This document shows positions 27,847-36,360 of a DNA stretch of 64,000 nt, piece by piece. The position numbers were made by a program, and so were the translations under genes. Each line of letters opens with the position of its first letter. Positions within the stretch are counted from its first letter, which is position 1. The notes under the pieces are model-generated. The model did no database searches, was not told the origin of the DNA, and saw only the letters and a program-made list of their open reading frames with translations. The DNA is from HyVt-337 sp964428895 (lineage in GTDB: Bacteria; Planctomycetota; Phycisphaerae; SM23-33): positions 1-64,000 of the forward strand of contig CAYRZU010000006.1 in NCBI GenBank assembly GCA_964428895.1, in the 5' to 3' direction.

Positions 27847-28020
27847 GATGACACCTTCCTTTCCTTCTGTCGCGCGGCGGCGACAGTCGCCCGAGGGGCT
27901 GCTGTCACAGGCAGAAAAGAAGGCCCATGAAAACGAGTGGAGACAAGAAGGTAGCCTAAGGCTTTCGCACAGCCCAGCCGGCGGCCCTCAACCGCCAACT
28001 ACAATCCTACCACGCGGTGC
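27847..28020 (-). repeat. Duplicated 5' leader, copy B
   Basis: The counterpart of 25822-25975. It contains CCTTCCTTTCC, GGGGCTGCTGTCACAGGCAG followed by AAAAGAAGG, and CTCAACCGCCA plus CCTACCACGCGG further out, in the same order. It has an additional GACAG/CTGTC inverted repeat (27886-27906 region). The region also separates the divergent GH51 gene, so promoters for both directions must lie here. Confidence 0.75.
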
Positions 28021-28116
28021 GGCGGGGTCAAGGAGGGAGGGAATGCGTTTGTCTGCGGGGTGGAATTCGGCCTTGGCGATGTGCACAATGTTCGCTTCGT
28101 TCGAGCGGAGGAAAGC

Positions 28117-29553
28117 GTGAACCGCGTAGTTATCCATGGCGACAAGGGCGAGCTGACGATCAGCCGTCATATTTACGGGCAGTTCTTGGAGCACACCGGC
28201 GCGTGCGTCTATGACGGCGCGTGGGTGGGGCTGGCCTCGGACATCCCCCACATCGGCGGGTGGCGGGCCGACGTGGTGGAGGCGCTCCAGAAGCTCAAGG
28301 TCCCCAACATCCGCTGGCCGGGCGGGAACTTTGCCGAGGCCTACCGCTGGCGGAACGGCATCGGCCCGGTCGACCAGCGACCCACATTCCCGGACGAGCC
28401 CAACGAGGTCGGCACGCATGAGTTCATGCACCTGTGCGACCTGCTCGAGGCCGAGCCCTACATCTGCGTGAACTTCCTGTCGGGCAGTTGTCGTCAGGCC
28501 GCGGAGTGGCTGCAGTACATGACGGCCGATGGGGATAACGAGTTCGCGGCGATGCGTCGCGCGAACGGCCGCGCCGAGCCTTGGCGCGTGCCGCTGTGGG
28601 TTATCGGCAACGAGATCATGACGCAGATGACGGCCGACTACTTCGCCGACATGTTCAACCATTGGCGACAGTATGTGGACGGCGAGTTCGTGGTCGCGTG
28701 CGGGCCCAACCACGAGAACTACACCTGGACCGATACCGTCATGCGCGTTGCGGGCGACCAGGCGGACGGCCTGGCCATGCACTACTACGCCGTGGCCGGC
28801 CCGTGGGGCGACAAGGGAGACGCGACCGGCTTCGATGAGGCCGACTGGTACCTGATCCAGAAGAAGACCTGGTACACCGACGAGCTGCTGGCCAACCACT
28901 TCGAGGTGATGGATCGCTACGACGCCGAGAAACGCGTTAAGGTTGTCATCGACGAGTGGGGCACGTGGTACAACCGCCCGCCCGGTTTCCCGGTAACGTG
29001 GCAGCAGAACACGCTGCGGGACGCGGTGATGGCCGGGCTGTCACTGAACATCTTCCACAACCGCTGCGAGCGGGTGTTCATGACCAACATCTCGCAGGTG
29101 GTCAACGTGCTGCAGGCGATGATCCTGACCGACGCTCGCGACGGCGGCCGAGGCATGATCACCACGCCGACCTATCATGTATTCGAGATGTTCAACGTCC
29201 ACCAGGACGCGACGCTCTTACCGACCACGGTGGAGAGCGAGTCGTATGAGTTCGAGGGCGACGCGATCGAGGCGCTGAGTGTGTCCGCTAGCCGCGATAG
29301 TGACGGCAAGGTGCACGTGTCGCTGGTCAACCTCGACCCGAACCGGGCGCTGCAGGTGGACTGTCGGTTGGAGGGAGTAGCTGCGGCGAACGTCAGCGGG
29401 CGAATCCTCGTCGCCGACGCCATGGACGAACACAACACCTACGACGAACCCGACCGTCTGGTCCCGACGGGCTTCGACGGGGCGACGTTGGACAATGGTA
29501 CACTGTCGGTCAATCTGCCGGCCAAGTCGGTAGTGGTGCTGGCATTGACGTAA
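28117..29553 (+). CDS. GH51 alpha-L-arabinofuranosidase
   Basis: 478 residues from GTG 28117, preferred over an earlier GTG at 28060 because GGAGGA lies five bases upstream and the family N-terminus (INRVVIHGDKGELTISRHIYG type) starts here. Family marks: GQFLEHTGACVYDGAWVG, IRWPGGNFAEAYRWRNGIGP, the acid/base Glu in WVIGNEIM and the nucleophile Glu in VVIDEWGTWY. The C-terminal beta domain ends LPAKSVVVLALT. GH51 enzymes release arabinofuranose from arabinan or arabinoxylan fragments; without a signal peptide it should act on imported oligosaccharides in the cytoplasm. The next gene follows by 17 bases. Confidence 0.94.
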   Translation: MNRVVIHGDKGELTISRHIYGQFLEHTGACVYDGAWVGLASDIPHIGGWRADVVEALQKLKVPNIRWPGGNFAEAYRWRNGIGPVDQRPTFPDEPNEVGTHEFMHLCDLLEAEPYICVNFLSGSCRQAAEWLQYMTADGDNEFAAMRRANGRAEPWRVPLWVIGNEIMTQMTADYFADMFNHWRQYVDGEFVVACGPNHENYTWTDTVMRVAGDQADGLAMHYYAVAGPWGDKGDATGFDEADWYLIQKKTWYTDELLANHFEVMDRYDAEKRVKVVIDEWGTWYNRPPGFPVTWQQNTLRDAVMAGLSLNIFHNRCERVFMTNISQVVNVLQAMILTDARDGGRGMITTPTYHVFEMFNVHQDATLLPTTVESESYEFEGDAIEALSVSASRDSDGKVHVSLVNLDPNRALQVDCRLEGVAAANVSGRILVADAMDEHNTYDEPDRLVPTGFDGATLDNGTLSVNLPAKSVVVLALT

Positions 29554-29570
29554 TGCGATAGGAGCAACCG

Positions 29571-30611
29571 ATGGTTTCGATGGACAAGGCTCGTGAGATT
29601 CTGTGCGACGCGGAGTTGGCCGTGATTCGGGATACCTGGTTCGACCGGATGCAGGCGATCTTCGATAGCGGCACCGACGGCCGCGACGACGCCTTCGTGC
29701 TCTATGGCGCGCAAGTGGGCGTGGAGGTGGTTCCGGGCAAGGACTTCCAGCCCGAGCTGGAGCAGGCGGTCTGCGAACTGGCCGACCAGGCCGACGTGCT
29801 GCGGGATGAGAAGGTCTTTCGCCCGCTCATCGTGGGCATCGCCGCTTACGGTGTGCACTTCGTGGACCGCATGTTTGGTGTTCACGGCTTCGCTGCCGCC
29901 GACGAGAGTCTCCGCTACGTCCACAACGAAGTCGGCGAGTTACCCGTCCCGGACCTCGACAACGATCCCGGCTGGAAGGCCGTCCGTGAAGCGACGCTCG
30001 CGTACCTGGACATGGGCCTCTCCGTGCCGGTGATGGTGGGCACCTGCATGTCCAGCCCCCTCAACCAGGCGATGAACCTCTACAGCGAACGGTTCCTGCT
30101 GGCCATGCTCGATGACCCCGAGGGCGCCCGCCGCGACCTGCGACTCATTACCGACCTGGTCAAGGAACTCCATCAGTGGTACCTGGGCAACGTGCCGACC
30201 TGGCAACTCCAGGGCGCCGCCCCGACCGTTCGCGCCCAACCGCCCGGGTATGGCCAAATCGACGGGTGCTCCACGCACCTGATCGGCCCGGGCCAGTACC
30301 GCGACTTCATCGCCGAGCTTGATAACGAAGTGCTGTCGCTGCACCCCAAGGGGGGCATGATTCACCTGTGCGGCGTGCACAACCGGCACATCCCGACCTG
30401 GGCCGAGATGCCCGCTCTCAAGAGCATCCAGCTCAGCTCGGTCGCCAACGAATCGGTCCACGCCTACGCGCAGGAATCGCGCGAAGACCAGGTCGTCTAC
30501 GTCGGCCCGAGCGAGTTTCTGACGCTGGAAACGATCATGGACGCCACCGACGGCGGCTACCACGTGGTCTTGGCGGCCGATATCGACGCCCCCAAGCGAC
30601 GGAAGCGGTAG
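29571..30611 (+). CDS. UroD-superfamily protein (URO-D/MtaA-like), copy 1
   Basis: 346 residues, ATG 29571 with AGGAG seven bases upstream, 17 bases after the GH51 gene. It has the UroD-like TIM-barrel pattern with GGMIHLCGVHNRHIPTWAEM near residue 262, corresponding to the H-x-C-G segment used for zinc/thiol chemistry in the MtaA/MtbA methyltransferase branch. True uroporphyrinogen decarboxylase residues are not recognisable, so it is one of the many UroD-like proteins of planctomycetes with unknown substrate, probably methyl transfer with a corrinoid or thiol partner. No corrinoid-binding protein gene is nearby. Confidence 0.83.
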   Translation: MVSMDKAREILCDAELAVIRDTWFDRMQAIFDSGTDGRDDAFVLYGAQVGVEVVPGKDFQPELEQAVCELADQADVLRDEKVFRPLIVGIAAYGVHFVDRMFGVHGFAAADESLRYVHNEVGELPVPDLDNDPGWKAVREATLAYLDMGLSVPVMVGTCMSSPLNQAMNLYSERFLLAMLDDPEGARRDLRLITDLVKELHQWYLGNVPTWQLQGAAPTVRAQPPGYGQIDGCSTHLIGPGQYRDFIAELDNEVLSLHPKGGMIHLCGVHNRHIPTWAEMPALKSIQLSSVANESVHAYAQESREDQVVYVGPSEFLTLETIMDATDGGYHVVLAADIDAPKRRKR

Positions 30612-30623
30612 GGTGAAAACGAA

Positions 30624-30649
30624 CGCGGCGGGACAGGAGCCCCGCCGCG
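30624..30649. terminator. Hairpin between convergent genes
   Basis: CGCGGCGGG (30624-30632) pairs with CCCGCCGCG (30641-30649) around an eight-base loop, between the UroD-like gene (+) and the Gfo/Idh gene (-). The T tract is weak on both sides, so termination is inferred from position and stem strength. Confidence 0.6.
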
Positions 30650-30674
30650 CTTGGGTACGGGTGTGACGGGCTGT

Positions 30675-31751
30675 TTACTTGACGCGCACTTCCTTGCCGG
30701 TTGTGGCCGAGGTGAACATGCCGTCAATGATCTTCTGGGTCAGGATGACTTCCGAGCCCGGAATCGGGGCGGGCTTGCCCTTGAGGATCGCCTCGCAGAA
30801 CCCGTGCACGCTGGAGTCATGGCCGCCACTGGCGTGCGGGTAGGGGCCGGGCATGGCGTCGACATAGCGGGGGGTGCAGTCGGTCAGATGGCCGTTGATT
30901 TCGATCTGCACCTTCAGCGGGAACACGCTCACGCCGCCTTTGTCGCCGACGAGGGTCACGCCGAACTGGTCTTCGTCGAGGTTGGCGTTGAAGCTGGTCT
31001 CGATGTTCATGCTGGCGCCGTTGGCGAACCGGGCGAAACCGACCGCCATGTCTTCGACGGTGTAGGTCTTGTGGTCGACCACGCCGAACATGCCGATGTG
31101 GCCGGGTTCGTTGCCGATGGTGCGGTACGTCGCGCCGGAAACACTGACGGGCTTGGGGTGCCCCATCAGGTGCATGGCCAGGTCGATCACGTGCACGCCG
31201 ATGTCGCTCATGGCGCCGCCGCCTTGCTTATCGAGTTGGCCGAACACGCCCCAACTCGGGCAACCGCGACGACGGATGGCTTTGACGCGGGCATAGTAAA
31301 TGTTGCCGAGCTTGCCGGAGGCGATCAGCTTCTTGGCGAACATCGGTTCCTTGTCGAACCGGTGGTTGTGGCCGACCTGGATGAGGCGACGGTGCTTCTT
31401 GGCGGCGTCGACCATTTTCTGGGCCTGGGCCACGTTCATGGCCATGGGCTTCTCGGTCAGCACGTGCTTGCCCGCGTTGAGGGCATCGACAGCGACCGGG
31501 GCGTGCAACCAGTTGGGCGTGCAGATGCTGACGGCCTGGAGGTTCTTGAGCTTCAGCATCTTTTTATAGTTCTTGAAGCGGTTCTCGACCGGGACGCCGT
31601 ACTGCTCGCCGACGCTGGCGAGATTGGCGTCGCTGACGTCGGCCACCGCGATAATCTCAACGGCGGGGTGCTTTTGATAGGCGTTCAGATGCACGGGCGA
31701 GATGGTGCCCACACCAATGACGCCCACCTTGAGTGTCTTCTTCTTGGCCAC
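30675..31751 (-). CDS. Gfo/Idh/MocA family oxidoreductase
   Basis: 358 residues. Start GTG 31751 has AGGAG six bases upstream and gives the usual N-terminus MAKKKTLKVGVIGVGTISPVH; the much longer open frame to 32843 is antisense to the arginase-fold gene. Rossmann motif GVGTIS is followed by the family motif EKPMAMN (catalytic Lys). The C-terminal alpha/beta domain carries GGGAMSDIGVHVIDLAMHLMG, with the conserved Asp and His. These NAD(P)-dependent enzymes oxidise or epimerise sugars and related polyols; the specific sugar is not predictable. Confidence 0.92.
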   Translation of the reverse strand: MAKKKTLKVGVIGVGTISPVHLNAYQKHPAVEIIAVADVSDANLASVGEQYGVPVENRFKNYKKMLKLKNLQAVSICTPNWLHAPVAVDALNAGKHVLTEKPMAMNVAQAQKMVDAAKKHRRLIQVGHNHRFDKEPMFAKKLIASGKLGNIYYARVKAIRRRGCPSWGVFGQLDKQGGGAMSDIGVHVIDLAMHLMGHPKPVSVSGATYRTIGNEPGHIGMFGVVDHKTYTVEDMAVGFARFANGASMNIETSFNANLDEDQFGVTLVGDKGGVSVFPLKVQIEINGHLTDCTPRYVDAMPGPYPHASGGHDSSVHGFCEAILKGKPAPIPGSEVILTQKIIDGMFTSATTGKEVRVK

Positions 31752-31828
31752 GATCTGCTCCTTTGGGTCGGTGGCTTCTTGCTCGTCTCGCCGAGCCGAT
31801 TCCGGTCCACGGCGGCATGAAAGCGAGA

Positions 31829-31858
31829 ATGATAATCCGCTCTTGCATGATGGCACAA
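31829..31858 (-). promoter_or_regulatory. Candidate promoter for the Gfo/Idh gene
   Basis: On the minus strand TTGTGC (31858-31853) and TATCAT (31834-31829) are 18 bases apart, about 80 bases upstream of GTG 31751, in an AT-richer patch of the divergent intergenic region shared with the arginase-fold gene. Confidence 0.45.
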
Positions 31859-31907
31859 GCCCTGTCATTAATGTCTGCCCCGGATTGCCCGGGCTTGGGA
31901 GGCACTG

Positions 31908-32804
31908 ATGGCGACGATTAAGAAGCTGGGCACTATTGGCGACCCGTACTGCGTGGGGTGGGCGTGTGCGGGCATTACCGAGTCGGCGGCCGCGTTCCGC
32001 AAGGCCGGCCTGGTCGAGGCTGCCGGGGGCGCCATCGACGAGGTCGTCGACTTCGGCGACATCTCTGTCGACCTGCCCGCCTACGACGACAGCGACCGGA
32101 AACTGCTCAACCCGGCCCAGGTCAAAGTCCTGTCGAGGGCGTTGGCCGACAAGGTCGAGCAGGTCTCCGGCGAGGGGTACGTGCCGCTGATCTTCGGCGG
32201 GGAAGACAGCGTCATGCTCGGCATCCTGGAAGGGCTTCGGCGGGCCAAGAGCGCGCCGCTGGGGCAGGTCTTCCTGGACGCTCACGGTGACTTCAATACG
32301 CCCGAGACGAGCCCCTCGGGTCTGATCGGCGGCATGGAGAACGCCATCCTGGCCGGCCGCGGGCCGGAGGAGCTCGTCAGTTTGTTCCGCCCGGGGCCGC
32401 AACTGGAAGAAGAGAACATCACGCTCTACGGCACGCGTGATCTGGACCCCCAGGAGGCGCTGGCGCTGGCGCTGTCGGACGTACGCATCTGGCGGGCCGA
32501 CCGCATTCGCCAGGTCGGGCCCGTTGAGGCCATGCAGGCCGTCGTGGCCGACCTTCGCCAGCGCGTCCAGAACGTCTACTTGCACATCGATCTGGACATT
32601 CTGGACGAATCGCAGATGTCGGCCCACGTTCTGCCGGTTCCCGAAGGCCTTACACAGGAAGAGTTTGTGTTGTCGATCCGAGAGCTGATCGCCAGCGGTC
32701 TGGTGGCCGGCCTGGCGGTGATGGTCTTCGATACCGCCAAGGACCCCACCGGCAGCGAAGCCAAGAGGGTCGTCGAGATGGTCTCGGAGTTCTTGGAGGC
32801 CTAG
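31908..32804 (+). CDS. Arginase/agmatinase-fold protein with altered metal motif
   Basis: 298 residues, ATG 31908 with GGAGG about seven bases upstream. The ureohydrolase fold is recognised by VFLDAHGDFNTPETSPSG (the D-A-H-x-D metal motif) and VYLHIDLDILDES (the D-x-D-x-x-D motif). The first metal motif, normally GGDHS, reads GGEDS here (PLIFGGEDSVMLGI): the position of the metal-ligand His is Asp. Family members with Mn2+ at this site hydrolyse arginine, agmatine, formiminoglutamate or guanidines; the substitution may change metal content or substrate. Divergent from the Gfo/Idh gene. Not enough is visible to name the substrate. Confidence 0.83.
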   Translation: MATIKKLGTIGDPYCVGWACAGITESAAAFRKAGLVEAAGGAIDEVVDFGDISVDLPAYDDSDRKLLNPAQVKVLSRALADKVEQVSGEGYVPLIFGGEDSVMLGILEGLRRAKSAPLGQVFLDAHGDFNTPETSPSGLIGGMENAILAGRGPEELVSLFRPGPQLEEENITLYGTRDLDPQEALALALSDVRIWRADRIRQVGPVEAMQAVVADLRQRVQNVYLHIDLDILDESQMSAHVLPVPEGLTQEEFVLSIRELIASGLVAGLAVMVFDTAKDPTGSEAKRVVEMVSEFLEA

Positions 32805-32836
32805 GGATGCCCCGGGCGATCCAAATTGGAGTAGTT

Positions 32837-32869
32837 TTGACACTTGTTATGCCGAAATTGCGTTAGAAT
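32837..32869 (+). promoter_or_regulatory. Possible promoter with long spacer
   Basis: TTGACA (32837-32842) and TAGAAT (32864-32869) lie in a conspicuously AT-rich patch before the 32933 gene, but the spacer is 21 bases, longer than the normal 16-18. Either half could belong to a promoter with another partner (TTGTTA at 32844-32849 leaves 14 bases). Confidence 0.3.
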
Positions 32870-32932
32870 GACGCATACGCAGAACACCTGGGCCGCCTGG
32901 CCGGGTCGGCCGGACTCAAATAGGAGAAGGAC

Positions 32933-33775
32933 ATGGTTCAGTTCCCCCGCACTGAAGTTGACGGAAAATCCTTGCCGCGGATGTTGATCGGCACGAACTG
33001 GTTCCTGGGCTTTTCACACCAGAGCGCCTCGCGTGACAAGCTGATCTGCGACCGATCGGTCTCGCAGGTCGCCGACGTGTTGGAGGTCTTCCTGGCCCAA
33101 GGCGTCGACGCGATCTTGGGCTTTGTGGCCAACGATCGGATGTACCATGCCGTTCAGGAGGCTCAAGAGCGCACGGGCAAAGAGCTCATCATCATTTCGA
33201 CGCCCGGCATCGACGTCAACGAAGGCCCCGAGGCCGAGAAGAAGAACAAAGAGATCATGGACGTCGAAGCCGAGCGCGGCTCATCCATCGTCATGCCTCA
33301 CACCTCCAGCACCGACACCATGCTGGACAAGCGCGCCCGCCAGATTCGGGGCATGGACAAGATCGCAGCCATGATTCGCGAGCGCGGCATGACGCCGGGC
33401 CTGTCGACCCACGAGCCGGAATCGATCGTCTACGCCGATGAGACCGGCCTGGACGTCGGCACCTATATCTCGATCTACAATGCGGCCGGCTTCCTCATGC
33501 CCATCGAAATCGACTGGGTCAACCACGTCATTCACAACGCCAAGAAGCCCGTCATCACCATCAAGCCGTTCGCGTCAGGCCGGCTGCACCCGTTCGTCGG
33601 GTTGGCGTTCTCGTGGTCGACGCTTCGCCCGCAGGACATGGTCACCGTCGGCACGATGACGCCCGACGAGGCCAAGGAAGTGATCGAGCTGTCGCTGAGC
33701 CACTTCGAGCGTCGCAAGGCCGAAGTCGAAATGCAGATCACTCGCAGCAAGCAGACGTTGGTCAAGCAAGACTAG
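32933..33775 (+). CDS. Conserved protein of unknown function, tandem paralog A
   Basis: 280 residues, ATG 32933 with AGGAG and AGGA upstream. I do not recognise the family. Strongly conserved blocks shared with paralog B (33855-34697) are LPRMLIGTNWFLGFSH near the N-terminus, GVDAILGF, DKRARQIRGMDKIAAMIRER, GLSTHEPESIVYADETGLDV, MPIEIDWVNHVIHNAKKPVI and TIKPFASGRLHPFVGLAF. The alternation of hydrophobic strands and helices suggests a TIM barrel. Conserved His, Asp, Glu and Lys positions make an enzyme likely. No signal peptide, so cytoplasmic. A strong terminator follows. Confidence 0.8.
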   Translation: MVQFPRTEVDGKSLPRMLIGTNWFLGFSHQSASRDKLICDRSVSQVADVLEVFLAQGVDAILGFVANDRMYHAVQEAQERTGKELIIISTPGIDVNEGPEAEKKNKEIMDVEAERGSSIVMPHTSSTDTMLDKRARQIRGMDKIAAMIRERGMTPGLSTHEPESIVYADETGLDVGTYISIYNAAGFLMPIEIDWVNHVIHNAKKPVITIKPFASGRLHPFVGLAFSWSTLRPQDMVTVGTMTPDEAKEVIELSLSHFERRKAEVEMQITRSKQTLVKQD

Positions 33776-33793
33776 CGATTGGATGAACGCAGC

Positions 33794-33829
33794 GAAGGCC
33801 GGCCGTCGGTGATCCGGCGACCGGCCTTC
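33794..33829 (+). terminator. Intrinsic terminator
   Basis: GAAGGCCGG (33794-33802) pairs with CCGGCCTTC (33821-33829), and the inner bases CCGTCGG/CCGGCGA extend the stem with one mismatch and a wobble around loop TGAT. TTTGTT follows. It lies between the two paralogs, so they can be expressed at different levels. Confidence 0.75.
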
Positions 33830-33854
33830 TTTGTTATCCGCCGCTGAGGATCGG

Positions 33855-34697
33855 ATGCCCGAGTTTCCGCGCACCATGATTGAGGGGGTGAGCCTGCCGA
33901 GGATGCTGATCGGCACGAACTGGTTTCTGGGCTGGTCCCACACCTCCGAAGCCAAGGACACGCTCATCAAGTCGCGCAGCCGGTCGCAAATCGCCGACGT
34001 GCTGGTCGAGTTCCTCAACCATGGGGTCGACGCCATTCTGGGCTTTCGCCCGGGCCCGCGGATTACCGAGGCCGTCGCCGAAGCCGAGGACCGCGCCGGC
34101 AGGGGGCTGATCAAGATCACCACGCCGTCGCTGAACATCGACGGCACGGACGCCGCCCACAGCGCCAACGCGAAGATCTTCGATGAATTGGCCGAGCTGG
34201 GCGTCTCGATCTGCATGCCGCACCAATCCACCACCGACGCGCTGCTGGACAAGCGCGCCCGCACCATTCGCGGCATGGACACGATTGCGGCCATGATCCG
34301 CGAGCGCGGAATGATTCCCGGCCTGTCGACCCACGTGCCGGAGACAATCGTCTACGCCGATGAGACCAACCTCGACGTCGGAACGTATATCTCGATCTAC
34401 AACGCGATGGGCTTCCTCATGCCCATCGAGATCGACTGGGTCAACCACGTCATCCATAACGCCGCCAAGCCCGTGATCACCATCAAGCCCTTCGCGGCCG
34501 GCCGGCTGCACCCGTTCGTGGGGCTGGCGTTCTCCTGGTCGACTCTCCGCCCTCAAGACCTGATCACGGTCGGCACCCTCACGCCGGATGAAGCCAAGGA
34601 ACTCGTCGAACTGTCCCTCAGCCACTTCGAACGCCGCAAGGCGGCCGTCGACATGCAAATGACCCGCAGCAAGCAGACGCTGATCAAACGAGACTGA
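33855..34697 (+). CDS. Conserved protein of unknown function, tandem paralog B
   Basis: 280 residues from ATG 33855 (MPEFPRTMIEG), chosen because paralog A starts the same way; an in-frame codon at 33831 would add eight residues lying inside the terminator tail. It aligns with paralog A end to end without large gaps, and both end in (S)KQTL(V/I)K(Q/R)D. Differences concentrate in residues 70-125 (KITTPSLNIDGTDAAHSANA), suggesting the two differ in substrate or partner while keeping the same active site. Confidence 0.8.
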   Translation: MPEFPRTMIEGVSLPRMLIGTNWFLGWSHTSEAKDTLIKSRSRSQIADVLVEFLNHGVDAILGFRPGPRITEAVAEAEDRAGRGLIKITTPSLNIDGTDAAHSANAKIFDELAELGVSICMPHQSTTDALLDKRARTIRGMDTIAAMIRERGMIPGLSTHVPETIVYADETNLDVGTYISIYNAMGFLMPIEIDWVNHVIHNAAKPVITIKPFAAGRLHPFVGLAFSWSTLRPQDLITVGTLTPDEAKELVELSLSHFERRKAAVDMQMTRSKQTLIKRD

Positions 34698-34720
34698 GCT
34701 GCCACCCCCATGACACCGTG

Positions 34721-34748
34721 GCCGGCCGTCGATCTTTCGACGATCGGC
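34721..34748 (+). terminator. Probable terminator
   Basis: GCCGGCCGTCGA (34721-34732) and TCGACGATCGGC (34737-34748) form a 12-bp stem with two mismatches and a short loop, followed by TTTCATTG, 24 bases after paralog B. Confidence 0.6.
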
Positions 34749-34844
34749 TTTCATTGTGCGCTATGCTGAGATAGTGGTTGTTGGCCGAATCGGTCGATAC
34801 AATCGCTCCGGACAACTGGCCCGGGCGGGCGAAAGGAACACATC

Positions 34845-36311
34845 ATGAAGACGGTCCTAATAGTTCTCGGCACGATATTCTTGGTCCTGGCGGTCCTGGT
34901 CGGCGGGTTCGTGGCTCTGTTGTTCTGGGCCCACTCCAGCGGCAGCGACAAGCAGGAAGCGTTCTTCGAGGCGGTCGGCTCGGGCGATGCCGCCAACGTC
35001 CGAGAACTCTTTCATCCGGACCTGGCCAAGGAGATCGACGAGCCGGTCCTGGCGGCGTGGATGAAGGCGTTCAATGAAAACCTGGGCAAGTGCGAGGGCC
35101 TCAGTAAGGCCAGCTTCTCCACGGAGGCCGACGGGAATATGCTCTCCACGTCCGGCACGGTGAACTTCGAGAAAGGCAAGGCCGCCTCCGAGCTGGTCTT
35201 CGTCGACGACAAGATCGTCAAGTTCAAGGTGGAGTCTGAGCAACTCCCGGACGACTGGTTCCAAGGTCCGGCCGAGACAGGCCTGTACCGCCAGCGAGGC
35301 CAGAAGGTGCTTGAGCTTCTGCTGGGCGGCAAGCCGGCTGAGGCGCACGCGATGTTCCACGAGAAGGCGCAGGAAATATCGCCGCTGACGGCGTTCGAAG
35401 CATTGGCTGAATCGATGTCGCCGGCGATAGGGGACGTGACCTCTATTGAAGCCAAGTCCGACGAGTATGAAGTGAAAGGCAGCCGGCAGTTGCTCCACGT
35501 GCTCTACACGGTTACCGGCGAAAACGACGCGACCGAGGCGATGGTGACCTTCGAGTTCGACGGAATGAAGGGGCATCCGGTGGCGCTGGAACTGGCCCCG
35601 CCCCCGAGCGCCGCCGGGCCGCAAGTGAAGTTCTTCAAGGCGGTCGCGACCGGCGATCCCGCCAAGGTGATGGCGCTGTTCCACCCGAAGCTGAAAGACC
35701 AGATCGATGCGCCCGTTCTGGCTGTCTGGATCAAGGCCTTCAACAAGAGCATGGGCGACTATGAGGGGCTGACCGAAGAGGGCCTGACCACCGAAACCAA
35801 GGAGGCCGACGCGGGTACGCTGGTGCGCACGCTCGGCGTGGTCACCTTCGAGAAGGGCCCGGCCATGATTATGTTCGTCACCTTGGGTGAGGCCATCGTG
35901 GAATGGCAGGTGCAATCCGATCTGCTGCCGGACGATTGGTTCCAAGGCCCGGGCGACACGAACCCCTACCGTAAGCAGGGAACGGATATGTTCTACGCAC
36001 TGCTGAAGGGGGACGCGGCCAAGGCTCACGGGATGTTCCACGAGAGCTATCGGGAGGAGTTCCCCTTGGCCAAGCTCCAGGAGCAGATGGCTTCGGTATT
36101 GCCTCAGTGGGGCAAGGTGAAGATGATCAAGGTGGAGGATGACCAATACGCTCAGACCGACACCGGCCAGTTCCTTCGCATTGATTACACCATCACCTGC
36201 GAGAATGCCGTTCTGGACGCGGCGGTGTTGTACCAGTTCGTGGGGCTGAAGGGTCATATGGTAGAGTTCAAAGCCGCGCCGGAATCGGAGTCGGAGGCGG
36301 CGTCGGAATAG
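34845..36311 (+). CDS. Membrane-anchored protein with four DUF3887-like (NTF2-fold) units
   Basis: 488 residues: one N-terminal membrane helix (residues 3-29, no lipobox Cys), then two long repeats (about 38-250 and 262-478). Each repeat consists of two DUF3887-like units. Compare AFFEAVGSGDAANVRELFHP with KFFKAVATGDPAKVMALFHP, and the repeated LPDDWFQGP. A one-repeat homolog is the lipoprotein at 42242-43006 (EPVLAAWMAA, LPDNWFKELP). The unit resembles NTF2-like ligand-binding folds. Located outside the cytoplasm by the membrane helix. No catalytic motif; function unknown. It begins about 100 bases after the paralog B terminator. Confidence 0.78.
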   Translation: MKTVLIVLGTIFLVLAVLVGGFVALLFWAHSSGSDKQEAFFEAVGSGDAANVRELFHPDLAKEIDEPVLAAWMKAFNENLGKCEGLSKASFSTEADGNMLSTSGTVNFEKGKAASELVFVDDKIVKFKVESEQLPDDWFQGPAETGLYRQRGQKVLELLLGGKPAEAHAMFHEKAQEISPLTAFEALAESMSPAIGDVTSIEAKSDEYEVKGSRQLLHVLYTVTGENDATEAMVTFEFDGMKGHPVALELAPPPSAAGPQVKFFKAVATGDPAKVMALFHPKLKDQIDAPVLAVWIKAFNKSMGDYEGLTEEGLTTETKEADAGTLVRTLGVVTFEKGPAMIMFVTLGEAIVEWQVQSDLLPDDWFQGPGDTNPYRKQGTDMFYALLKGDAAKAHGMFHESYREEFPLAKLQEQMASVLPQWGKVKMIKVEDDQYAQTDTGQFLRIDYTITCENAVLDAAVLYQFVGLKGHMVEFKAAPESESEAASE

Positions 36312-36360
36312 CCCGGGTCGACCGTCACGGATCGGCGACCGCAGACAACAAGGGAACACG

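Noticed and set aside
31752..32843. Long minus-strand open frame continuing upstream of the Gfo/Idh gene
   Set aside because: It is antisense to the well-supported arginase-fold gene; the family N-terminus and SD place the start at 31751.
32933..34697. Aldo/keto reductase assignment for the paralog pair
   Set aside because: The barrel-like pattern is suggestive, but no AKR catalytic tetrad or cofactor motif could be identified.
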